The position numbers were made by a program, and so were the translations under genes. Positions 8,778 to 16,056 of a stretch of 64,000 nucleotides of DNA are shown here, piece after piece. Source of the stretch: Allomuricauda sp. (lineage in GTDB: Bacteria > Bacteroidota > Bacteroidia > Flavobacteriales > Flavobacteriaceae); contig RHLF01000002.1 in NCBI GenBank assembly GCA_003712125.1, positions 310,001-374,000 on the forward strand, read 5' to 3'. Numbering within the stretch: the first letter of the stretch is position 1; every line of letters begins with the position of its first letter. Under the pieces are notes generated by a model, which worked only from the letters and a program-made list of their open reading frames with translations, did no database searches and was not told the origin of the DNA.

Positions 8778-9659
8778 ATGCTTATGGCTGCAAAGCCTGA
8801 AAAAGTCAAACTAATCGAGTGTCCCCGTGATGCCATGCAGGGCATCAAACCCTTTATTCCCACCGATGAAAAGGTAAAATACCTCCAAGCGTTGTTGGGT
8901 TGTGGTTTTGATACCTTAGACTTTGGAAGTTTTGTGTCGCCCAAGGCTATTCCGCAAATGATCGATACCGCTGCGGTGCTGTCAAAATTGGATTTGAGCA
9001 GAACCCAATCCAAACTATTGGCAATTGTCGCCAATGTTCGGGGAGCCAAAGATGTTTCACAATACAGCCAAATTGATTATTTGGGCTATCCCTTTTCGAT
9101 TTCTGAAAATTTTCAGATGCGGAATACCCATAAAACAATTGCGGAGTCTGTAGCTATTTTAAAAGAGATTTTGGCCATTGCCAGCGCTACAAACAAAGCT
9201 GTGGTGACCTATATTTCTATGGGATTTGGCAATCCCTATGGTGACCCATGGAATGTGGAGATAGTAGGGGAGTGGACCGAACGTTTGGCCGATATGGGGG
9301 TAAAAATTCTTTCACTTTCCGATACCATTGGAAGTTCCACCCCAGAGGTCATTGATTATTTGTTTTCAAATCTCATTCCCAAATACCCCAATATCGAATT
9401 TGGCGCCCACTTGCATACCACACCTACGCAATGGCATGAAAAAGTTGCGGCAGCCTATCATGCTGGATGTCGTAGGTTTGATGGAGCAATTCAAGGTTTC
9501 GGAGGCTGTCCCATGGCCAAAGACGAATTGACAGGGAATATGCCCACCGAAAAAATGCTCTCATTTTTTCAAGAGCAGAAAGCCGAGACCAATGTGAATT
9601 GGATGGTTTTCGAAGCAGCCTATAACAAAGCTTCCGAATTATTTTCGGTATACCATTAA
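8778..9659 (+). CDS. Hydroxymethylglutaryl-CoA lyase
   Basis: A DRE-TIM metallolyase that cleaves HMG-CoA to acetyl-CoA and acetoacetate, the last step of leucine breakdown. The product is 293 residues. It shows VKLIECPRDAMQG (cation-binding region with Arg-Asp), FGSFVSPKAIPQM, the barrel strand EFGAHLHTTP (metal-binding His pair) and the Cys loop GFGGCPMAKDELTGN, the active-site cysteine motif of the family. No other leucine-degradation gene lies in the window. A strong hairpin follows the stop codon at once. Confidence 0.9.
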   Translation: MLMAAKPEKVKLIECPRDAMQGIKPFIPTDEKVKYLQALLGCGFDTLDFGSFVSPKAIPQMIDTAAVLSKLDLSRTQSKLLAIVANVRGAKDVSQYSQIDYLGYPFSISENFQMRNTHKTIAESVAILKEILAIASATNKAVVTYISMGFGNPYGDPWNVEIVGEWTERLADMGVKILSLSDTIGSSTPEVIDYLFSNLIPKYPNIEFGAHLHTTPTQWHEKVAAAYHAGCRRFDGAIQGFGGCPMAKDELTGNMPTEKMLSFFQEQKAETNVNWMVFEAAYNKASELFSVYH

Positions 9660-9660
9660 A

Positions 9661-9682
9661 AAAGCCCCAAAAATGGGGCTTT
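9661..9682. terminator. Bidirectional terminator between HMG-CoA lyase and the haem-uptake genes
   Basis: AAAGCCCC-AAAAAT-GGGGCTTT is a perfect 8-bp stem with a flanking T/A bias on both sides. It can serve the rightward lyase gene and the leftward haem operon that ends nearby. Confidence 0.85.
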
Positions 9683-9708
9683 CTAATTTAAACTCGTTCA
9701 AGTTAATA

Positions 9709-9804
9709 TCATTCCTGCAATTTGAACAAATGCGTTGCAACACCACCTTCTGCCACACTGTAAATGTTGGTACTGGTATTGGTAGATGGATCAAATATGA
9801 GTAA
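9709..9804 (-). pseudogene. Short in-frame coding-like remnant after the DUF6686-like gene
   Basis: Directly beyond the TAA of the leftward gene ending at 9805, the same frame stays open for about 31 codons to TGA at 9709-9711. It reads like real protein (for example NIYSVAEGGVATHLFKLQE) and not like random AT-rich DNA. It has no start codon of its own. It may be the tail of a lost gene or an extension removed by a premature stop. The parent family is not recognised. Confidence 0.35.
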
Positions 9805-10149
9805 TTAATTTATGCGATATTGACTAAGCGTATCATCGATATGGAGAATAAACTGGGTGCCAACAATTAAATCTTCCAGTTGTTGCAATCGACCTTCATC
9901 AATTTTTAGACATAAGTCATGCATCGCGCTTGTACACCAAATTTTTGAACATTTACTTCCATTGCATTCATCACAAAAGCAAGGCCTGTCAGAATCGCGC
10001 ACAATTTCCAAAAGGTGTGCCAAGTCAGCTTCGGACATAAAAATTCCAACAGAATCCACAATTAGTTGCAGCGTACAAATAGGATTTGGCGCATTTTCTA
10101 TTTTATAGGATGCACCGTAATCATTTCTATATATTAATTCCATCAACAT
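9805..10149 (-). CDS. Small Cys-rich protein, DUF6686-like, third gene of the haem-uptake operon
   Basis: The product is 114 residues or slightly fewer, since the first codons offer more than one start. There is no signal peptide, so it is probably cytoplasmic. The layout parallels the DUF6686-like gene at 29962: a first segment LQLIVDSVGIFMSEADLAHLLE and a later segment DLCLKIDEGRLQQLEDLI. Between them sits an insert with CFCDEC, SKC and IWC, which looks able to bind metal. It lies downstream of the HmuY and TonB-receptor genes in the same direction, with a hairpin in between, and is probably iron-regulated with them. The DUF6686 link is my own alignment by eye. Confidence 0.55.
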   Translation of the reverse strand: MLMELIYRNDYGASYKIENAPNPICTLQLIVDSVGIFMSEADLAHLLEIVRDSDRPCFCDECNGSKCSKIWCTSAMHDLCLKIDEGRLQQLEDLIVGTQFILHIDDTLSQYRIN

Positions 10150-10163
10150 AGAATTTTGTAAGC

Positions 10164-10187
10164 CGGGGACTTTTCATAAAGCCCCCG
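10164..10187 (-). terminator. RNA hairpin between hmuY-like gene and downstream small gene
   Basis: In the leftward transcript, CGGGGGCTTT pairs with AAAGTCCCCG (one G-U) around a 4-base loop. No long U-tract follows, so it is more likely an attenuator or processing/stability hairpin than a full terminator. Confidence 0.5.
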
Positions 10188-10243
10188 ACATTCCAAATGA
10201 ACTTAAACTAACTCAACTTCGATTGATCTTAATCGTTATTACT

Positions 10244-10882
10244 TTATTGCAAAGAGGTCTCTCCTTCATTGGGATTATAGACATAGTTAAACGTATAGAA
10301 CCTAGGGGTATCAGCAAATCCATCAGGGTTGGCTGGAGCATTTTCATAATAGCTCAAAAACTCAACTTTCGCATATTTACCATCATGGGTTCGTATAACA
10401 AAGACTTTACCGGGGATAGCACTTACTACATTGGTCATAAAGTTATAGTTGTACCATCCGTTGTCACTCCCCGTTGGTATAGCAAATGCCCCATCAGCAT
10501 CTTGTGCAAAGGATAACCCGTCAGCAGAGGTCACGCTAGCGAAAGTTCCATCTACAACTGACGCACCACCGTTTCCAGTACGTCCGGGTTCATCATTCGT
10601 TCCCGTAGCGCTACCACCATTTACAGCCACGGTTGTTCCTCGAAAGGCCAGATCCCATTCGGTTGCGCTTGATGTTACAGCACCTGTGGCAAAACTGAAT
10701 CTTGTGAATTCCCCTGAAATTTCACCTTGTCCTTGACCACCTACCTGTGGAGCTGGTATGTTTGATGCAGTACTACTCTCAACAGGGTCAAGTTGTGGAC
10801 CCTCGTCATCTTCGCTACAGGCAACAAAGGCAAATAGTGCAAATACTAGTGTAAAAAATTTAAATCTTGTTTTCATAATCAT
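10244..10882 (-). CDS. hmuY: HmuY-family haem-binding lipoprotein
   Basis: The product is about 212 residues (start codons MIM; ATG at residue 1 or 3). The signal peptide ends in the lipobox FAFVAC, so the protein is lipid-anchored and probably surface exposed on the outer membrane. The HmuY fold is indicated by EFTRFSFATGAV, ATEWDLAFRGTTVAVNGG near the middle, and GKVFVIRTHDGKYAKVEFLS late in the chain. In Porphyromonas HmuY takes haem from host proteins and passes it to the TonB receptor HmuR. Here it starts 6 bases after its TonB receptor, so the two form one unit. The haem-ligand residues vary in this family and cannot be fixed by eye. Confidence 0.85.
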   Translation of the reverse strand: MIMKTRFKFFTLVFALFAFVACSEDDEGPQLDPVESSTASNIPAPQVGGQGQGEISGEFTRFSFATGAVTSSATEWDLAFRGTTVAVNGGSATGTNDEPGRTGNGGASVVDGTFASVTSADGLSFAQDADGAFAIPTGSDNGWYNYNFMTNVVSAIPGKVFVIRTHDGKYAKVEFLSYYENAPANPDGFADTPRFYTFNYVYNPNEGETSLQ

Positions 10883-10888
10883 AGAAAT

Positions 10889-13009
10889 TTAAAATTGAAT
10901 ATTAAGTTTTGTAAATAGTTGTATACCAGGATTGACGAACCGGTCAATTCTTGTTCCAGAAATGGCGTCTATTGGGCTTAAGGCTTGGGGGAATTGACCT
11001 TTGAAATCAAAAAGGTTGTTCGCACCCACTTGTAGCTGATAGTTTTTGAAAAAAGTTTTTCCAAACGACAAGTTGACCAATGCATAACCGTCTATAAAAG
11101 ATTGGTCAAAATCATCAAGAATGGCATTTCCATCTAAATCGGTCAAGCCAAATCGACTGCGGTAAACAACCCTCAGATTGCCATTGGCATTCCAATTGGG
11201 TATTTCGCAAAAAGCCTTGAAATTTAGTGTATGGCGCGAGCGATTTATGAGCCCAAAATAATCGGAACGTGACAGTTGAAAGGTCTGTAGTGTTTCGGGG
11301 TCCCGTGCAAATACTTCACCGTTGTCAATGGCATCCAATTGGTCTTTGTCAAAAGCATATAGCAATTGGTATCCGGCGGATAGATTTACGTTGTTAAAAA
11401 GACGGTATTTCAAATCGAACTCAAGTCCCTGGGTCAAAATCCGCTCCCTGTTAATGTACCCAAACACATTGGCACCATTATTTTTGGTAGCTATAATTTG
11501 AGTATCGATCAAGTTCTTGATGTCATTTCTGAAGAAGTTGATTTCTGAAGATAGTTTGCCCTTTTTGTAGGTGAGACCCAAATTATAGCCTACTGAGCTT
11601 TCGGCATCTAAGGGTCGCCCCAATTCTGAAGTGGCAACAAATAGATTAGCAAGTTCATCGTTATCCTGCAAGCGCTCTATACCGGCAACTTCGACCTCTT
11701 TGCCAAAAACCGAATAACCACCTCCCAATGCATTGGTGAAATCGAGATAGAGTTGTCTAAAATCGGGAGCCTTAAAACCACTTCCTACAGATCCTTTAAG
11801 GGCAAGGTGTTCGGTGATTTCATAACGGGCGGATAATTTTGGACTAAGCTGCGAATTGTATTCGCTATGGTTGTCAAAACGTGCCCCTGCAATTACATTT
11901 AAGTTTTTTACGGGCTTAAAATCGTACTGGGCAAAAAGGTATTGTGAATCAAAGCTTACTTGTTCTGCAAAGAGGGAGCGGTCCAAACTCTCAAAGTTGT
12001 AGCCGCCCCCTATGGTTAGCATACTGTTGGGGCTAAAGGTCTGATTCAAACGAATTTCTGGGCGAAACAGTTTTTGGTTAAAATCGTTCTCGATGAGTAA
12101 TTCCTCGTTAATAGGGTCGATGGAACGTTCATCGGTTATGTAGTTCGTATAGTAAAATTCATATTGCAGGTTGGTTTTTTCCGCAGGGTCATGGTTCAAA
12201 CGAAGTTGAATGTTTGCATCTTTTTCTTCGCTCGTACTAGGTGCAACATCAAATTCTTGAAAAAAGTAGCGCCCTGAAGCGAACACGTCCAGTTTTTCAG
12301 AAGCTTCAAAAAAAGCACGACCACTAAATGTATAGTTAAAAAAGGCATTGTTGGTCTGACCTTCAGCATCCGGAGCCAAATCAAACCCATCGGTACTCAA
12401 ACGGTCAGCAAATAAAGCATATCCAAACTTTCCTTGGCGTTGATTAATACGAAGATTGGTGTTTTGGTTGTTAAATGAGGCAGAGCGGTGTGAAACTTGT
12501 CCCGAAATTTTTTCAGTTGTAGGACGCTCCGTTATAATATTTATGACGCCCCCTAGCGCTTCAGATCCAAATAGGCTAGAGGAAGGGCCTTTGACTATTT
12601 CAACTTGTTTGATATTGCCGATGGCGAACCTACTTAAGTCCAAGTTGCCAGAGCTTCGGCCTACAACGGGAACACCATCTATCAATACCAGTATATAATC
12701 TGAAGCAATTCCTTGTATCTGCACACCATCACCACCTGTAGTTATATCTGTTGTGACAACAATTCCGGTCTGTTCGGAAAGTATCTCGTTCAACCGTGTT
12801 ACCCCAGTACGTTGTAATTGCGTTTTTGGAATTAGGGTAACAGGTAAGGGAAGCGAAGAAAGTTGTCGGATGGTGCGCGTTGCGGTGACCACAACTTCGT
12901 CTAGATTTTCAGTAAGAATGGAGTCTTTTTCCACCTTTTTTTGGGCAAGACCAAAAAAAGGCACAATTGTAAATAAAATTATCGCCAAATAATTTTTATT
13001 TAGACTCAT
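10889..13009 (-). CDS. TonB-dependent haem/iron receptor (HmuR-like)
   Basis: This 706-residue outer-membrane receptor has a signal peptide (about residues 1-22). A TonB box region around LDEVVVTATR comes next, then the plug domain (about 45-160) with LNEILSEQTGIVV, LVLIDGVPVVGR and EIVKGPSSSLFGSEALGGVINI, then a beta-barrel ending in an aromatic residue (KLNIQF). There is no carboxypeptidase-like N-terminal extension, unlike SusC-type receptors. The HmuY gene directly downstream makes haem or a haem protein the most likely ligand. A dyad operator candidate lies 31 bases before the ATG and is shared with the divergent DUF6607 operon. Confidence 0.9.
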   Translation of the reverse strand: MSLNKNYLAIILFTIVPFFGLAQKKVEKDSILTENLDEVVVTATRTIRQLSSLPLPVTLIPKTQLQRTGVTRLNEILSEQTGIVVTTDITTGGDGVQIQGIASDYILVLIDGVPVVGRSSGNLDLSRFAIGNIKQVEIVKGPSSSLFGSEALGGVINIITERPTTEKISGQVSHRSASFNNQNTNLRINQRQGKFGYALFADRLSTDGFDLAPDAEGQTNNAFFNYTFSGRAFFEASEKLDVFASGRYFFQEFDVAPSTSEEKDANIQLRLNHDPAEKTNLQYEFYYTNYITDERSIDPINEELLIENDFNQKLFRPEIRLNQTFSPNSMLTIGGGYNFESLDRSLFAEQVSFDSQYLFAQYDFKPVKNLNVIAGARFDNHSEYNSQLSPKLSARYEITEHLALKGSVGSGFKAPDFRQLYLDFTNALGGGYSVFGKEVEVAGIERLQDNDELANLFVATSELGRPLDAESSVGYNLGLTYKKGKLSSEINFFRNDIKNLIDTQIIATKNNGANVFGYINRERILTQGLEFDLKYRLFNNVNLSAGYQLLYAFDKDQLDAIDNGEVFARDPETLQTFQLSRSDYFGLINRSRHTLNFKAFCEIPNWNANGNLRVVYRSRFGLTDLDGNAILDDFDQSFIDGYALVNLSFGKTFFKNYQLQVGANNLFDFKGQFPQALSPIDAISGTRIDRFVNPGIQLFTKLNIQF

Positions 13010-13039
13010 TCCACTTAAATTTGAAGCAAATATAGATTC

Positions 13040-13062
13040 TTATTTTAAATCAGTCTAAATAA
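13040..13062. promoter_or_regulatory. Fur-box-like dyad between the HmuR-like and DUF6607 operons
   Basis: TTATTTTAAA-TCA-GTCTAAATAA consists of two 10-base arms with a 3-base spacer; the right arm matches the inferred half-site GTCTAAATAA exactly. The same design occurs before fur, the DUF4856 operon and the DUF6686-like gene at 30312. The position suits repression of both divergent operons. Confidence 0.6.
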
Positions 13063-13107
13063 CAATAAACATTTTTTTTAAAGTGTATTAACTAGAGAAA
13101 CAATACC

Positions 13108-14046
13108 ATGAAAATGAAGAACTTAACACTAGCGATTATTTTTATCGGCTCCGCGATTGCAACTCAGGCCCAAAGCAAAAAGGATTTGGATAAAGAGGCC
13201 ATAAAAGGTATGTGTGGGTGTTTTGAGGTCACCTTCAACTTTGCCGAAACCTTTAACTACAGTCAAGATTCTTTGTATAAACCTTCAAAAACAAAGGTAG
13301 ACAAAGGCCTAGAATGGGCGCAATTGGTCACCGATGACGATAACAAGGTGGTCATACAGCACATTTTACAAGTGGGTAAGCCTTCTGAGCCTTATATTGT
13401 GAAGCATTGGAGACAAGATTGGTTGTTTGAAAACACCAATTTGTATTTGTACAATGGGGACAACAATTGGACCTACATGAAGAAAGATGCCCAAGAAGTT
13501 TCGGGTCAGTGGACACAAAAGGTATTTCAAGTTGATGACAGCCCACGTTATGAGGGTACAGCGACTTGGGTACACGTTGATGGAAAAAGCTATTGGGAGA
13601 ATACGACACCTGCTCCCTTGCCAAGAAGAGAATATACGACCCGTGCTGACTATAACATTACAATGCGGGGCAACCGCCATGAAATTACTCCGGAAGGCTG
13701 GGTACATGACCAAGACAATTCAAAAATACTTCGAAAAGGAGGGGAAGATGACTTTGTATTGGCCAAAGAAAAGGGCTACAATACCTATGTGAAGGTGGCT
13801 GATGAGCGTTGCAAAGCAGCGGCGGATTGGTGGGTGACGCACAATGATAAATGGGCCGATGTGCGCGCGAAGTGGGATGAGGTATTTGGAAGAAATACCA
13901 ATTTAATCCTTAAGGAAAAAGTTGAAAATAAGGTATTGTACAAGCATTTGTTCAATGAGGAAATGACCGCTAAGGAAGATATCGATAAAGTAATCGAAGC
14001 TTTTGTGGTAAAGAATACTACAGAACAAGCTTCAAAAACGAAATAG
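13108..14046 (+). CDS. DUF6607 family secreted protein
   Basis: The product is 312 residues with a signal peptide (KNLTLAIIFIGSAIATQAQ). The mature N-terminus carries AIKGMCGCFEVTFNFAETF, the conserved opening of the family I know as DUF6607, followed by Trp- and Tyr-rich segments (EPYIVKHWRQDWLFEN, YEGTATWVHVDGKSYWEN). It probably forms a beta-rich periplasmic or outer-membrane-associated protein. The biochemical role is unknown. It is the first gene of a four-gene unit with ankyrin, DUF2271 and PepSY-reductase genes, divergent from the haem receptor across the shared dyad, so a part in haem or iron use is inferred. Confidence 0.8.
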   Translation: MKMKNLTLAIIFIGSAIATQAQSKKDLDKEAIKGMCGCFEVTFNFAETFNYSQDSLYKPSKTKVDKGLEWAQLVTDDDNKVVIQHILQVGKPSEPYIVKHWRQDWLFENTNLYLYNGDNNWTYMKKDAQEVSGQWTQKVFQVDDSPRYEGTATWVHVDGKSYWENTTPAPLPRREYTTRADYNITMRGNRHEITPEGWVHDQDNSKILRKGGEDDFVLAKEKGYNTYVKVADERCKAAADWWVTHNDKWADVRAKWDEVFGRNTNLILKEKVENKVLYKHLFNEEMTAKEDIDKVIEAFVVKNTTEQASKTK

Positions 14047-14049
14047 ACC

Positions 14050-15540
14050 ATGAACATCAAGATTTTACCTTTTGTATTTCTTTTTACCCTAAGCCTGGGA
14101 TACGCTCAAGAGAATGTTTTTTTACAACGTTCATTTTGGAAGGAGAATCCCTCGATTGCTGAGATTGAAAAGGCCATTGCAGCAGGAAATGATGCCACTG
14201 AGCTGAACCGCAATCTTTTTGATGGGGTATGTTACGCCTTTTTGGAACAGGTTGATAATACCTCTATCATTCATTTGTTAGGCAAAAAAGGGAATGAGGT
14301 AGATAAAATCACCCATGATGGCCGTACCTATATCTTTTGGGCGGCCTATAAAGGCAATCTTGAAATGGTGAAATGGTTGGTGGCCCATGGTGCCAGAGCT
14401 GATATCGAAGATGCGCATGGCTATTCCGTGTTAAATTTTGCGGCCAACGCCGGTCAATCCAATACGGCATTGTATGATTTTCTTTTAGCGCATAAGGCAG
14501 ATATCAATGCCACAACGCGTAGCGGAGCGAACGCGCTCCTACTGGCTGCCGCATCAGCCAAGAATGAAAAAATTCTCAACTATTTCATGGACAAAGGCCT
14601 TTCGTTTGAAAGTCTTGATGATGCCGATAATGGCATTTTTCAATTGGCAGCAAGAGGCGGCAATATTCAGTTGTTAAAAATGTTGGCTGCTAAAGGAGCT
14701 GATGTCAATCGTGTCAATAAAAATGGGGAGAATGCTTTGTTCATGGCAGCCCAAGGTTCGCGTAGCAAGCAACATGGAAAGTTGCTATTCGACTATCTTG
14801 AAGGGCTGGGCCTTGATGCCAATTTGACGAATAAAAGTGGACGAAATTTGTTGCATGTCTTAGCAGTCCGAAATAACAATATGGAGGTTTACGAGCATTT
14901 CATAAAAAAGGGATTGGACATTAATACCCAAGATGTTGATGGAAATACCCCCTTACATAACGCAGCTCGTGGTAATTCTCTTGAGGTAGTTCAACTCTTT
15001 AGCAATCAAGTTGAGGACGTCAATACCAAAGACAATAAGGGACGCACTGCTTTGGCTATGGCGGTTTCAAGAAATAAACCTGAAATTGTCGAATTGCTTT
15101 TAAAGCAAGGCGCCGGTATTGCTGCCACTGATAATAATGGAAACACCTTGGCCTTTTACCTTAAAGAAAGTTACAATGCCAAGAGTCCCGAAGCCTTTGA
15201 AGCCAAATGGGCACTTTTGAATAAGGCTGGATTGTTGTTGACAGAGGCTCAGCATGAAGGGAATACCTTGTTGCATTTAGCAGCTAAAGACAATAATCTT
15301 GCCTTGTTACAACGATTGGAAGGGTTTGGTTTTGACATCAACCAAAAGAATGATGAAGGGATCACAGCCTTGCATTTGGCAGCCATGTCCACGACGCATA
15401 CAGATATTCTGAAATACTTGATATCAAAAGGTGCCGATGTCAGCTTAAAGACTGATTTTGAGGAGACAGTTTATGATTTGGCCAAAGAGAACGAATTGTT
15501 ACAAGAACAGAACTTGACACTTGATTTCTTGAAATCATAA
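14050..15540 (+). CDS. Exported ankyrin-repeat protein
   Basis: The product is 496 residues with a signal peptide (about residues 1-20, ending LGYAQ). About ten to twelve ankyrin repeats follow, such as DGRTYIFWAAYKGNLEMVKW, DGNTPLHNAARGNSLEVVQL, KGRTALAMAVSRNKPEIVEL and EGITALHLAAM. Ankyrin repeats bind proteins; export places this scaffold in the periplasm. It starts 3 bases after the DUF6607 stop, so the pair is surely cotranscribed and may act together. The partner is unknown. Confidence 0.88.
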   Translation: MNIKILPFVFLFTLSLGYAQENVFLQRSFWKENPSIAEIEKAIAAGNDATELNRNLFDGVCYAFLEQVDNTSIIHLLGKKGNEVDKITHDGRTYIFWAAYKGNLEMVKWLVAHGARADIEDAHGYSVLNFAANAGQSNTALYDFLLAHKADINATTRSGANALLLAAASAKNEKILNYFMDKGLSFESLDDADNGIFQLAARGGNIQLLKMLAAKGADVNRVNKNGENALFMAAQGSRSKQHGKLLFDYLEGLGLDANLTNKSGRNLLHVLAVRNNNMEVYEHFIKKGLDINTQDVDGNTPLHNAARGNSLEVVQLFSNQVEDVNTKDNKGRTALAMAVSRNKPEIVELLLKQGAGIAATDNNGNTLAFYLKESYNAKSPEAFEAKWALLNKAGLLLTEAQHEGNTLLHLAAKDNNLALLQRLEGFGFDINQKNDEGITALHLAAMSTTHTDILKYLISKGADVSLKTDFEETVYDLAKENELLQEQNLTLDFLKS

Positions 15541-15558
15541 GAACAAAGAGATTACTAG

Positions 15559-16047
15559 ATGAAGACTTTTATAAAGCTAAGCTTAGGTGTTTTTTGCATG
15601 GGGTTGGTTGCCTTTTCGCAATCCCCTGTTGAGACTACAAACTATAAATGCCTCATTCAATTGACCAATTATGAAGGAGAGGGTGCCTATGTGGTCGTTT
15701 CTATTTTGGATAGCACTGACACCTATTTGGAAACCTTATATGTTCAAGGCGAAGATGAAGAATGGTACCGCGATATTGAAGAATGGTGGAAAAATTTATA
15801 TGGTATTCGAAGGCCTAATTTAGATGCCATTGTGGGAGAGACCGTGACCGGTGGGCAACGAAAAATGGCCGTATTAAAGATTCCAACGGATAAGATCGAT
15901 GCGGGTTTTAAACTTCGGTTTGAATCGGCCGTTGAAGACCAAGAATACTATAAAGATGATATTGAATTTGAACTGACCAAGGAAAATCTCTCCTCAAAAA
16001 AAGAGGGTAAGGGATTTATTCGGTATGTTCGCATGATTCAACAATAG
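15559..16047 (+). CDS. DUF2271 domain secreted protein
   Basis: The product is 162 residues with a signal peptide (about residues 1-20). The remainder fits DUF2271, a small beta-sandwich often encoded beside PepSY and flavin proteins of iron reduction. It begins YKCLIQLTNYEGEGAYVVVS and carries WYRDIEEWWKN and AIVGETVTGGQRKMAV. It lies 18 bases after the ankyrin gene and 9 before the PepSY reductase, which supports a shared role in extracytoplasmic electron transfer or metal handling. That role is inferred from context. Confidence 0.75.
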   Translation: MKTFIKLSLGVFCMGLVAFSQSPVETTNYKCLIQLTNYEGEGAYVVVSILDSTDTYLETLYVQGEDEEWYRDIEEWWKNLYGIRRPNLDAIVGETVTGGQRKMAVLKIPTDKIDAGFKLRFESAVEDQEYYKDDIEFELTKENLSSKKEGKGFIRYVRMIQQ

Positions 16048-16056
16048 CTTCTATTC

